63,610 bases of DNA, from NCBI GenBank assembly GCA_016875335.1, contig VGRO01000009.1, positions 1 through 63,610 on the forward strand, given 5' to 3'. This document shows, piece by piece, positions 27,914-36,314 of the stretch (position 1 is its first letter; every line of letters starts with the position of its first letter). The notes under the pieces were generated by a model. The model did no database searches and had not been told where the DNA came from. It was given only the letters and a program-made list of their open reading frames with translations. Made by a program: the position numbers and the translations under genes. This DNA comes from Deltaproteobacteria bacterium (lineage in GTDB: Bacteria > Myxococcota_A > UBA9042).

Positions 27914-28451
27914 AGCCCTGCGCACGGCGCTTTTCTGGCTTTTCGCAGCCTTGTCGCTGGCGCTGGCATGGTCGGTGGTCGGCAACCGGCGGCTGTTGCG
28001 CGCGGCGGCGGCGTTGATGGGGGTGTTGGGTTGCAGTGCCGGCTTCTACGCCTTGCTGGGGTTCGGATTCCTGGCCGGCGTGCAGGTGCTGGTCTACGTC
28101 GGCGGCATCGTGGTGCTGTTGGTGTTCTTGGTGATGCTGACGCGCACCCAGGCCCTGCTCGAGGATGAACCGACGCCCTGGCGCCACAACGTCGGCGTGG
28201 TGGCCGCGCTGGCGTTCTTTGCGACCAACCTGTGGGCGCTGGCGGGCCTTCCCGATGCGCCGGTGGTGGGTCCGGCGTTGGGCGGCGATACCCGCGCCAT
28301 CGGGCGGGCGTTGCTCGACGTGGGGGCCACGGGGTATGTGCTGCCGTTCGAGTTGGTGTCGGTGCTGCTCTTGGCGGCGCTGGTCGGCGGCATCGCGGTG
28401 GCGCGCAAGGTCGATCCCGCCAGCCAGTCCGCGGAGGCCGACCATGGCTGA
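27903..28451 (+). CDS. nuoJ: NADH-quinone oxidoreductase subunit J
   Basis: This 182-residue membrane subunit has five TM segments. Signatures include FYALLGFGFLAGVQVLVYVG and GGIVVLLVFLVMLT, containing the pi-bulge helix of TM3. The ATG at 27903 overlaps the nuoI 3' end by 11 bp in another frame; upstream sequence in this frame is the hexanucleotide repeat and not part of the protein. It overlaps nuoK by 8 bp. Confidence 0.94.
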   Translation: MSAEALRTALFWLFAALSLALAWSVVGNRRLLRAAAALMGVLGCSAGFYALLGFGFLAGVQVLVYVGGIVVLLVFLVMLTRTQALLEDEPTPWRHNVGVVAALAFFATNLWALAGLPDAPVVGPALGGDTRAIGRALLDVGATGYVLPFELVSVLLLAALVGGIAVARKVDPASQSAEADHG

Positions 28452-28797
28452 AAACCTGGCCAGCGGAGCGACCGGCTTGCACGCATGGCTCTTGGTCACC
28501 TCGGCGCTGTTTTCCGTGGGCGTCTATGGGTTGCTGACCCGCCGCAATGCTGTGGGCATCCTGCTGTCGCTTGAACTGTGCTTGAACGCCGCGGCGGTGC
28601 AGTTCGTGGTGTTCAACGCCGTGCGCGCCCCGGCGCGGGTCGACGGCGCGGTGATGGCGCTATTCGTGGTCGCGGTCGCTGCCGCTGAAGTGGTGGTCGC
28701 CATGGCGATTTTCGTGCTCCTGTACAGCCGGCGCCGCACGGTAGACGTCACCGACCTGACGGGCGACGGGCCCGGCCACGCAGGAGGCGCGCCGTGA
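28444..28797 (+). CDS. nuoK: NADH-quinone oxidoreductase subunit K
   Basis: This 117-residue subunit has three TM segments. Signatures are NAVGILLSLELCLNAAAVQFV and AAEVVVAMAIFVLLYSRR, with the two membrane Glu residues in LSLELCLN and AAAEVVV needed for proton movement. It starts within the last codons of nuoJ and ends with a short hydrophilic tail. Confidence 0.95.
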   Translation: MAENLASGATGLHAWLLVTSALFSVGVYGLLTRRNAVGILLSLELCLNAAAVQFVVFNAVRAPARVDGAVMALFVVAVAAAEVVVAMAIFVLLYSRRRTVDVTDLTGDGPGHAGGAP

Positions 28798-30770
28798 CCT
28801 GCGACCACAGCGCCATCGTGCAGCACGCCTGGGTCATCCCGGCCCTGCCGCTGTTGTCGTTCGCGCTGGTCGGCCTGGTGTTGCGACCGCTCAACGCCCG
28901 CTTGGCTGGCGCGGTGGCCGCGGCGGCGGTGGCGCTGTCGGCGGCGCTCGGTTGGTGGCTGGCGTTCGACTACTTGCAGTTCGCCCCGCCCGCGGAGCCG
29001 TTGCCGACGTTGATTCCTTGGCAGGTCGAGTGGTTGCGTTTTCAGGACGGACTGCGCATCGACGCGGGGACGCTGCTCGACCCGGCGAGCGTGCTCTTGG
29101 TGGTGGTGGTGACCACGGTGTCGGCGCTGGTCCATGTGTACTCGCTTGCGTACATGAAAGGCGAGCCGGGCTACGGCCGCTATTTCGCCGTGCTCAACCT
29201 GTTCACATTCAGCATGTTGGGCCTGGTGCTCGCCCCCAACCTGGTCCAGATGTTCGTGTGTTGGGAGTTGGTGGGCGCCTCGTCGTTCTTCTTGATTGGC
29301 TTTTGGTACGACCGGCCAGCGGCGGTGGCGGCGAGCAAGAAGGCGTTCGTGGTCACACGCTTTGCCGATCTCGGCTTGCTGCTGGCGATCTTACTGTTGG
29401 GCCAGGCCGCGTTCGACGTCCGCACCCAGTTGGGCGCCTCGGCAGGCGACTCGCAGGCCCTGGATTTCGCGTTCTTGGGTCGCGCGGACGTGCTGGCCGC
29501 GCTGGCCCATCAGGCGCCGGTGCTGGGCGGCATGACGGCCTTGACCCTGGGGTGCCTGCTGCTGTTTGTGGGCGGCGCGGGCAAGAGCGCGATGTTTCCG
29601 TTGCACATCTGGTTGCCCGACGCCATGGAGGGCCCGACCCCGGTGTCAGCGCTCATCCACGCCGCGACCATGGTGGTGGCCGGCGTGTATCTGGTAGCGC
29701 GGGCGTTCCCGCTTCTTGCGGCGGCCGACGGCGTGCTGACTGTGGTGCTGGCGGTCGGCACATTCACGGCGCTGTTTGCCGCCGCCATCGGTTGCACCCA
29801 GGATGACCTCAAGCGCGTGCTGGCGTTCTCGACGTTGTCGCAATTGGGCTACATGATGCTGGCGCTCGGCACCTGCGGGGGCGGCGATCCCGCGGGGCGG
29901 TCGGCCGCGCTGTTCCACCTTTTCACCCATGCGTTTTTCAAGGCGCTGCTGTTCCTGGGGGCTGGAGCGGTCCTGCACGCCGCGCACACAGGCGATGTCT
30001 GGCACCTGGGCGGGCTGCGCCGCAAGATGCCGCTGACCCATGCGCTGTTTCTGCTGGCCACGCTGGCCATCGCGGGGATTTGGCCGCTGTCCGGGTTCTT
30101 TTCCAAAGACGAGGTTCTTGCGGCGGCGCTGCACGGCGGCCATCCGCTGGTGTTCGCGGTCGGGCTGGGCGTGGCGGGCTTGACGGCCTTCTACATGGCA
30201 CGCGTGTACCTGTTGGTGTTCTGGGGCGAACCGCGCCGCGAGGCCAGCGCCCATGTCCACGAAGCGCCGCTGACCATGGTGTTGCCCATGGGCGCGCTGG
30301 CAGTGCTGGCGGCGGTCGCCGGCTTCGTTCCGGTGTCGCGGTGGGTGGCGCTGCCGGGGACGGCCGAACACGCCGGCATCGACTGGCTGGTGGCGGGCCC
30401 GGCAACGGCGGCGGCACTGGCGGGTTTTGGCGCCGCCGGTTGGCTGTATGGCGGGGATTTGGGCCGCTCGGACGCGGCGGTCGCTCGGCTGGGTCGCCTG
30501 TACGGGGCGCTGCGCCACAAGTTCTGGATCGACGAACTGTACCTGTGGGTTGCCCGCAAGGTGATGTTCCGCCTGGTGGCGGCCCCGATCGCGTGGTTCG
30601 ACCGCATGGTCGTCGACGGCACCATGCACGGCGTGGGGTTGCTGACGCGGTTGTGCGGCGCGGGCGTGCAGGCGGCGCAGACGGGGCAGGCACAAGCCTA
30701 CGCGGCGTGGGCGCTGGCCGGCGGTCTGGCGGTGGTCGGCCTGCTGTGGGCCGCGGGTCGGGCGGGGTAG
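28794..30770 (+). CDS. nuoL: NADH-quinone oxidoreductase subunit L
   Basis: This 658-residue antiporter-like subunit is the distal proton pump of the membrane arm and carries the long lateral helix at its C terminus. Signatures are KSAMFPLHIWLPDAMEGPTPVSALIHAATMVVAG and the FSKDEVL segment following IAGIWPLSGF. It starts at GTG (28794) overlapping the nuoK stop, with CAGGAGG upstream. Length is normal for the family. Confidence 0.97.
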   Translation: MTCDHSAIVQHAWVIPALPLLSFALVGLVLRPLNARLAGAVAAAAVALSAALGWWLAFDYLQFAPPAEPLPTLIPWQVEWLRFQDGLRIDAGTLLDPASVLLVVVVTTVSALVHVYSLAYMKGEPGYGRYFAVLNLFTFSMLGLVLAPNLVQMFVCWELVGASSFFLIGFWYDRPAAVAASKKAFVVTRFADLGLLLAILLLGQAAFDVRTQLGASAGDSQALDFAFLGRADVLAALAHQAPVLGGMTALTLGCLLLFVGGAGKSAMFPLHIWLPDAMEGPTPVSALIHAATMVVAGVYLVARAFPLLAAADGVLTVVLAVGTFTALFAAAIGCTQDDLKRVLAFSTLSQLGYMMLALGTCGGGDPAGRSAALFHLFTHAFFKALLFLGAGAVLHAAHTGDVWHLGGLRRKMPLTHALFLLATLAIAGIWPLSGFFSKDEVLAAALHGGHPLVFAVGLGVAGLTAFYMARVYLLVFWGEPRREASAHVHEAPLTMVLPMGALAVLAAVAGFVPVSRWVALPGTAEHAGIDWLVAGPATAAALAGFGAAGWLYGGDLGRSDAAVARLGRLYGALRHKFWIDELYLWVARKVMFRLVAAPIAWFDRMVVDGTMHGVGLLTRLCGAGVQAAQTGQAQAYAAWALAGGLAVVGLLWAAGRAG

Positions 30771-30773
30771 GCG

Positions 30774-32309
30774 ATGGGCTGGGCTTCGGCCATGGTGGTG
30801 CTGCCATTGGCGACGGCGTTCGCGGTGTTGGCGGTTCCGGCTGCGCGTGCGGCGTGGATTCGCTGGGTCGCGCTGGCTGGCACGGGCGCGCACCTGGTGG
30901 TTTCGGGCCTGGCGACGGCGGCGTACTGGCAGGCGGCCTCGCCCGACGCCGACTTCGCACGCACCGCCACAGCCGGCAAGCTCTACCTCGTCGAACGGCA
31001 CGCCTGGTTCCCGTCGCTCGGTATCGAGTACCTGGTCGGCGTGGACGGCGTGTCGATGGCGATGGTTCTGCTGACCAGTCTGGTCATTTTCTGCGGCGTG
31101 TTGGCGAGCTGGCAGGTCCGCGACCGCGCCAAGGAGTTCTTTGCCCTACTGCTGCTTTTGGTCACCGGCGTATTCGGCGTGTTCGTCAGTTTCGATTTGT
31201 TCCTGTTTTTCGTGTTCTACGAGATCGCCGTGCTGCCCATGTACCTGCTCATCGGCATCTGGGGTACGGGCCGCAAAGAGATGGCGGCGATGAAACTGAC
31301 GCTGATGCTGATGGTCGGCTCTGCGTTGATTCTGGTGGGCTTTTTGGCCCTGTGGTGGGCCGCGGGGGGTCGGACGTTCGACCTGACCCAGTTGGCCCGG
31401 TTCCACTACGACCCTGCGTTGCAGCACTGGGTTTTTCCTGTCGTGTTCTTGGGGTTTGGCGTGCTCGGCGCCCTGTATCCCTTCCACACCTGGTCGCCCG
31501 ACGGCCACGCTTCGGCGCCCACCGCGGTGTCGATGTTGCACGCGGGCGTGCTGATGAAACTCGGCGGCTACGGCGCCCTGCGCATTGGCGTCTACCTGTT
31601 GCCCGAAGGCGCGCGCGACTGGGGCTTGTTCTTCATGGCCCTGACCACCATCAACATCCTGTACGGGGCTTTTGGCGCCATCCGCCAAACCGACCTCAAG
31701 TATTTCACCGCCTACTCGTCGGTCAGCCACTGCGGGTTCGTGCTTTTCGGCGTGGCGAGCTTGAACCTGCTCGGCGCCAAGGGCGCGGTCTTGCAAATGG
31801 TCAGCCACGGCGTGATGACGGCGCTCTTCTTCGCGCTCATCGGCATGGTCTACGGCCGCACCCACACGCGGATGATCCCGGAGTTGGGCGGCCTGGCCAG
31901 GACCATGCCGTGGCTGGCGACCTGCTTCTACATCGGGGGCATGGCGTCGCTGGGGCTGCCCGGGCTGTCGGGGTTCGTGGCCGAGGCCCATGTGTTCCTG
32001 GGCGGTTTCTTTGGCAACCCGTTTGCGCCGGTGGCGTGGACGCGCGCCCTGACCGTGGTGGCGACCCTGTCGGTGGTGGTGACCGCGGTGTACGTGCTGC
32101 GCGGCCTGGGGGCGGCGTTCCAGGGGCCAGTCCGCGATCCTGAACACCTGCGCTTGGGCGACGCGACGTTGACCGAACGACTGAGCACCGGCCTTTTGGT
32201 CGCGGCGCTGGTGGTGGCCGGCGTGCTGCCGGGGCTGCTCATCGATCTGGTCGAACCGCCGCTCTTTGCTGTCGTCAACCGCCTGCACGCGCTGCCGGGA
32301 GGGCCGTAG
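30774..32309 (+). CDS. nuoM: NADH-quinone oxidoreductase subunit M
   Basis: This 511-residue antiporter-like proton pump has about fourteen TM segments. Diagnostic text includes FVFYEIAVLPMYLLIGIWG, PFHTWSPDGHASAPTAVSMLHAGVLMKLGGYG and SVSHCGFVLFG. It lies 3 bp after nuoL and 3 bp before nuoN. Confidence 0.97.
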   Translation: MGWASAMVVLPLATAFAVLAVPAARAAWIRWVALAGTGAHLVVSGLATAAYWQAASPDADFARTATAGKLYLVERHAWFPSLGIEYLVGVDGVSMAMVLLTSLVIFCGVLASWQVRDRAKEFFALLLLLVTGVFGVFVSFDLFLFFVFYEIAVLPMYLLIGIWGTGRKEMAAMKLTLMLMVGSALILVGFLALWWAAGGRTFDLTQLARFHYDPALQHWVFPVVFLGFGVLGALYPFHTWSPDGHASAPTAVSMLHAGVLMKLGGYGALRIGVYLLPEGARDWGLFFMALTTINILYGAFGAIRQTDLKYFTAYSSVSHCGFVLFGVASLNLLGAKGAVLQMVSHGVMTALFFALIGMVYGRTHTRMIPELGGLARTMPWLATCFYIGGMASLGLPGLSGFVAEAHVFLGGFFGNPFAPVAWTRALTVVATLSVVVTAVYVLRGLGAAFQGPVRDPEHLRLGDATLTERLSTGLLVAALVVAGVLPGLLIDLVEPPLFAVVNRLHALPGGP

Positions 32310-32312
32310 GCC

Positions 32313-33737
32313 ATGCCCACGCTGGCGCTGCCCGAACTGCTGGTCCTGGCCACGGCGTTGGTGGTGCTGGTCGCCGATCTTTTCGTCGGGCAGGTCGGGC
32401 GCAGGCAGTTGCTGCCGGTGGCGTTGGTGGGCGTCTGCGCCGCACTTGGCGCCTTGCTGGCCGTCGTCCCCGACAGCGGCGAGCTGCTCGGCGGCCGCTT
32501 CGCCGTCGATCCCCTCGGATGGTGGTTCAAGCTGGCGCTGCTGGGGGCTGCGGCCGGCGTCTTGGCTCTGGCGCAACCGGCCTGGCAGGGCGACGGCAGG
32601 GCCGGGCCGACGCTTGCCAACCGGGGAGAGTTCCTCGCAGTCTTGCTTTTCAACCTCGCCGGCATGCTGGTGGTGCCGTCGGCGCGCGACGCGGTGACGT
32701 TCTACCTCGCCCTCGAAACTGCGACGATGCCGCTTTTCCTCTTGGTCGCGTGGCGCCGCAACGCCGCGGGGGCCGAAGCGGCGCTCAAGTACTTGGTCGT
32801 CGGCGCCCTGGCCTCGGCGATGCTGCTCTACGGGTTGGCGTGGCTGTACGGCGTGACCGGCACCTTGGATCTGACGGCGATGGCGGGCCGGCTGCCCGCG
32901 ACCCCAGCGGCGTATCTTGGTCTGGGCCTGGTCGTCGGTGGCCTGGGCTTCAAGTTGACCCTGGCACCGCTGCACTTTTGGGCGCCGCAGGTGTACGCGG
33001 GCGCACCGCTGCCGGTGGCGGCGTGGCTGGGCACGGCGAGCAAGGGCGCGGCGGTGGCGGCGGTGGTGTTGGTGCTGTACCGCGTGGCCGGTCCCCACGC
33101 GCAGGGCTGGACCCTGGCCGTAGCGCTTCTTGCCGCCCTGACCATGACCATCGGCAACCTCGGCGCCGTGGTCCAAACCAACGTGCTGCGCCTGCTGGCG
33201 TTTTCGGCGGTGTCGCAGGCGGGTTACCTGCTGGTCGGCCTGTGCGGCGCCACCCGCGACGGGGCCGCTGCGGTGACGTACTACCTGCTGGTTTACGTCG
33301 TCACCAACCTCGGCGCGTTCGCCGCGGCGGCGGTCGTGCACCACCACACGGGATCGCAGGATCTCGCGGCGTTTCGCGGCCTGTCGCGCCGGCACCCGCT
33401 GTTGGCCCTGGCGATGATGCTGGCGCTTTTCGGGCTGGCCGGCATCCCGCCGCTAGGTGGCTTCACCGGCAAGTTCTTCTTGTTCGCGGTGGCCGCGCAG
33501 GCCGACCTGCATGGGTTGGTGGCGGTCGCGGCCGTCAACTCGACCGTGTCGCTGTACTACTACCTGCGCATCGTCCGGCAGATGTACATCGAACCCGACG
33601 ATAGCGCCGCGCCTGCCACGCCGACCGGGCTGTTGCCGGGGCTGGCGTTGGTGACGGCGACGGCGGGCGGCATCGCGCTGGGCGTGGTGCCCTGGTTTTA
33701 CGAAACCGTGCGCGCGGCGGCGGCCGGTTGGCCGTAG
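32313..33737 (+). CDS. nuoN: NADH-quinone oxidoreductase subunit N
   Basis: This 474-residue antiporter-like subunit is the last nuo gene. Signatures include FYLALETATMPLFLLVAW, ALKYLVVGALASAMLLYGLAWLYG and KLTLAPLHFWAPQVYAGAPLPV. GGAGGGCCGTAGGCC precedes the ATG. No nuoE, nuoF or nuoG follows; the next gene is a ferredoxin. Confidence 0.96.
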   Translation: MPTLALPELLVLATALVVLVADLFVGQVGRRQLLPVALVGVCAALGALLAVVPDSGELLGGRFAVDPLGWWFKLALLGAAAGVLALAQPAWQGDGRAGPTLANRGEFLAVLLFNLAGMLVVPSARDAVTFYLALETATMPLFLLVAWRRNAAGAEAALKYLVVGALASAMLLYGLAWLYGVTGTLDLTAMAGRLPATPAAYLGLGLVVGGLGFKLTLAPLHFWAPQVYAGAPLPVAAWLGTASKGAAVAAVVLVLYRVAGPHAQGWTLAVALLAALTMTIGNLGAVVQTNVLRLLAFSAVSQAGYLLVGLCGATRDGAAAVTYYLLVYVVTNLGAFAAAAVVHHHTGSQDLAAFRGLSRRHPLLALAMMLALFGLAGIPPLGGFTGKFFLFAVAAQADLHGLVAVAAVNSTVSLYYYLRIVRQMYIEPDDSAAPATPTGLLPGLALVTATAGGIALGVVPWFYETVRAAAAGWP

Positions 33738-33785
33738 TCCGCACCTTTTTTTGACCGGCCGCGGGGCCGGGTTGTGAGGGTTCCC

Positions 33786-34070
33786 ATGGCATTCAAAATC
33801 AACGACGACTGCAACAGTTGCGGCGCGTGCGAGCCCGAGTGCCCGAACGACGCCATCCACCAAGGCGACGAGCGGTACGAGGTCGACCCGGCCGCGTGCA
33901 CCGAGTGCGTGGGCTTCCACCCCGAACCGCAGTGCCTCGCGGCATGCCCCATCGAGGCATGCGCCGTGGACGAGGAGCGGGTCGAGAGCGACGCGCAACT
34001 GATTGCGCGGGCCCGCGAGCTGCACCCGGAGCGGGAGTTCGGGTGTGCATACCCGAGCCGGTTTTCGTAG
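33786..34070 (+). CDS. 2[4Fe-4S] ferredoxin, YfhL/Allochromatium type
   Basis: This 94-residue ferredoxin has eight cluster cysteines: C9, C12, C15, C19 and C38, C41, C50, C54. The 8-residue insertion between C41 and C50 and the C-terminal extension are characteristic of the Allochromatium/YfhL type, which has low-potential clusters. GAGG lies seven bases upstream of the ATG. It sits 48 bp after nuoN on the same strand, so it may be expressed with the operon. Confidence 0.93.
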   Translation: MAFKINDDCNSCGACEPECPNDAIHQGDERYEVDPAACTECVGFHPEPQCLAACPIEACAVDEERVESDAQLIARARELHPEREFGCAYPSRFS

Positions 34071-34084
34071 GCGGGCGGAGGAAA

Positions 34085-34122
34085 GGGCCAGGAAATGATT
34101 TACTCAATCATTTCTCGGGCCC
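34085..34122. terminator. bidirectional terminator between ferredoxin and the minus-strand gene
   Basis: GAAATGATT (34092-34100) and AATCATTTC (34106-34114) form a perfect 9-bp stem with a 5-base loop, extended by an outer GGGCC/GGCCC stem (34085-34089 with 34118-34122). Short T-rich runs follow on both strands (GTTTGCTTG on plus, TTTC on minus). It is unusually AT-rich for this genome. Confidence 0.7.
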
Positions 34123-34204
34123 GTTTGCTTGCTCTGTGGGTCGCCAGCTCGCGGAGCAAAGGTCCGACTCGCGGCTCCGTCCTGATGTGAGAGTGATCGA
34201 CCTA

Positions 34205-34777
34205 TTATTTTCCAGTCCCGAACGGGTCGAACGGGGCGCGGGGATGGCCCCGGCGGTAGGCGCCCAGGTCGCCACCCGCCGCCAAGAGCGACGCGACCAC
34301 GGCGTCGAGCGGCCCGGCAGCGCCGTCGACAAGGCGGGTTGGGCCTTGAGGTCCCCCGAGGCGCGAGGCCAATTCGTCGTACTCCGCGAGGATGGCGACG
34401 GAATCCGCACCTGGCAGTTGCAGCACGCGGACGCCAGGTTTTTCGTGCTGGCCGCGCAAGTATGTGGACGCGAGCCGCTCCAAGGCTGACCTACTGGCGC
34501 GCACGTGGAACACAGAGCCGGACCCCGGCGGAAGCCCCTGGGAGAAATGACTTGCGAAGACCTTGGCCTCTGCAAACTGACCGAACAACGTCGCGCTGCC
34601 CAATCGCCATCCAGACCTGTCGAGCAGCTCTTGCGACAGGGGCCACAAGGCCTGTTTGCCCCGCGGCAGCAGCCCAGCGCCCACGCCGCGCTGATCCACG
34701 GTCCGGGACTGCAGCGGCGACTGGCTCGACAAGGGTGCTCCTGACGACCGAACCGAAAGCGCCCTAGTTCGTGTCAT
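34205..34777 (-). CDS. hypothetical protein downstream of kinase
   Basis: This 190-residue protein starts at ATG 34777, 14 bp inside the end of the kinase gene, with GGTGGAGG just upstream. It has no signal peptide or TM segment. The middle reads VFASHFSQGLPPGSGSVFHVRASRSALERLA and VRVLQLPGADSVAILAEYDELA, alternating strands and helices as in a compact alpha/beta domain. The family is not recognised. The strong ribosome-binding site and overlap support translation with the kinase, so it may be a partner or substrate. Confidence 0.6.
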   Translation of the reverse strand: MTRTRALSVRSSGAPLSSQSPLQSRTVDQRGVGAGLLPRGKQALWPLSQELLDRSGWRLGSATLFGQFAEAKVFASHFSQGLPPGSGSVFHVRASRSALERLASTYLRGQHEKPGVRVLQLPGADSVAILAEYDELASRLGGPQGPTRLVDGAAGPLDAVVASLLAAGGDLGAYRRGHPRAPFDPFGTGK

Positions 34778-36218
34778 CCTCCACCGCCCCGCGGTGTGCC
34801 GCAAACAGCGCGACGCCGCTCTGGCCCTCCAGCTTGGCGACGGCCTCGGCGAGGACCCGCTCGACCAGTTCGCGTCTGCTGGCGTGGTAGGTCACCGACA
34901 GCGAACTCATGGCGAAGCGGTCGAGCACCGGCACTTCGGCGGCGGCCTTGAGGAAGTTGGCAGCCTCATTGCAGTTCGTGAAGCGGTCCTCGGGCAACTT
35001 GGCGGTGGTCCTGCGGATGAACTCGCACAGGTCGTCGGGGAGTTCGGGCTCGACCCAGCGCGGATCCGGGGTCGGCATATTGATGTGGCGCGCAAAGAGC
35101 TGCTGCAAGGTGTCGCCATCGAACGGCAATTCGCGGCAGCACATCTCGTAGGCCATGATGCCGAGTGAATACAGGTCGGCGCGGCCGTCGAGCGGCTGGC
35201 CCAGGATCTGTTCCGGGCTCATGTAGTAGGGCGTGCCCATGACCTTGCCGCCCGGCCCCGCGCTGCCGCCGCCCGGGTTGGTGGCGATGCCGAAGTCCAA
35301 GAGCTTGGCCTTGCCGTCGGTGAGCAGAAACACGTTGGCGGGCTTGATGTCGCGGTGGATGAGGCCCTGCCTGTGCGAATACCACAGCGCGTCGCACACC
35401 TCGCGCAGGATGCGCCGGCAGTTGGGCCAGTCCAGTGGCTGGCCGGAGTCGATGAGCGACTCGAGCAGGTCGCCGGTCAGCTTCTCCATGACGATGAAGT
35501 GGGTGCCGTACGCCGACTCGGTGTCGAGCACCCGCACGATGTGGTCGTGGCTCAGTTGGGCCACCAGGCGGGCCTCGTGCTGGAAGTGTTCAGCGAAGGA
35601 CGTGTCGAATACCAGGGCGTGCGACAGCATCTTGAGCGCCACCGGGGTGCCGAGGATCGGGTGGCGCGCTTCGAACACCGTCGCCACGCCGCCCGAACCG
35701 AGCCGGCCGATGACCTCGTACTTGCCGACCTTGCGGATGCCCTTGGACTCCATCAGCCGCTCGCCGACCAGGCGGGTCAGGAACACGGCCGTATTGGGGT
35801 GCCGGCTGAACAGTTCTTGCACCGTCTGCTTGTCGATGCGCAGGCAGCGCACGTCTTCTTCGGCGACGACGCTGGCGGTGCGGGGCTCGCGGGTGATGAG
35901 CGCCATCTCTCCAAAAAGGGCCGGCGCGCTGATGGTGCGCTCGAACACGACCACGTTCTTTTCGTTGCGGACGATGATGCGCATGGTGCCCGACTCGAGC
36001 ACGAACATGTCCTCGCCGGGCTCGCCCTGGGTCAGCACCGCCGTGCCCGCCAAAAACTCTGCCGGGGCCATCGCGTCGCGAAAGTGTTCGACGGCTTCCT
36101 CGCTCAGCCCGGCAAAAAGCGGCAGCGTGGCCCACGACTTGGGCGCAGGAGGCGGCGGGATCGGGCTCGACAGCCCGGCGAACTGCTGGGTCGTGCTGTA
36201 CGAATGGGTCTTTTCCAT
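34764..36218 (-). CDS. cNMP-binding Ser/Thr protein kinase
   Basis: This 484-residue cytoplasmic protein has an N-terminal cyclic-nucleotide-binding fold (about 35-150; GEPGEDMFVLESG, APALFGEMALITREPRTASVVA). The GEMALI and PRTASV stretch is the phosphate-binding cassette and contains the Glu and Arg used to bind cNMP. A Hanks-type kinase domain follows (about 168-430) with GRLGSGGVATVFEA, VALKML, HRDIKPANV and DFGIAT. It should therefore phosphorylate targets under cyclic-nucleotide control. The same window encodes an adenylate cyclase, but no direct link is shown. A hypothetical gene overlaps its 3' end. Confidence 0.95.
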   Translation of the reverse strand: MEKTHSYSTTQQFAGLSSPIPPPPAPKSWATLPLFAGLSEEAVEHFRDAMAPAEFLAGTAVLTQGEPGEDMFVLESGTMRIIVRNEKNVVVFERTISAPALFGEMALITREPRTASVVAEEDVRCLRIDKQTVQELFSRHPNTAVFLTRLVGERLMESKGIRKVGKYEVIGRLGSGGVATVFEARHPILGTPVALKMLSHALVFDTSFAEHFQHEARLVAQLSHDHIVRVLDTESAYGTHFIVMEKLTGDLLESLIDSGQPLDWPNCRRILREVCDALWYSHRQGLIHRDIKPANVFLLTDGKAKLLDFGIATNPGGGSAGPGGKVMGTPYYMSPEQILGQPLDGRADLYSLGIMAYEMCCRELPFDGDTLQQLFARHINMPTPDPRWVEPELPDDLCEFIRRTTAKLPEDRFTNCNEAANFLKAAAEVPVLDRFAMSSLSVTYHASRRELVERVLAEAVAKLEGQSGVALFAAHRGAVEDDTN

Positions 36219-36314
36219 GGTGGACCTTGCGCTTCGCCCTGCCCCGACGCGCGCGGGCGCGGATGGTACGGGATTTGCGATGGGATTGCACCCAGGTGCA
36301 AGGTCGCCGCTGCC

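Noticed and set aside
33751-33770. Hairpin CCGGCC-GCGG-GGCCGG after nuoN with a nearby T-run
   Set aside because: The T-run precedes the hairpin on the plus strand, so it does not form an intrinsic terminator for nuo.
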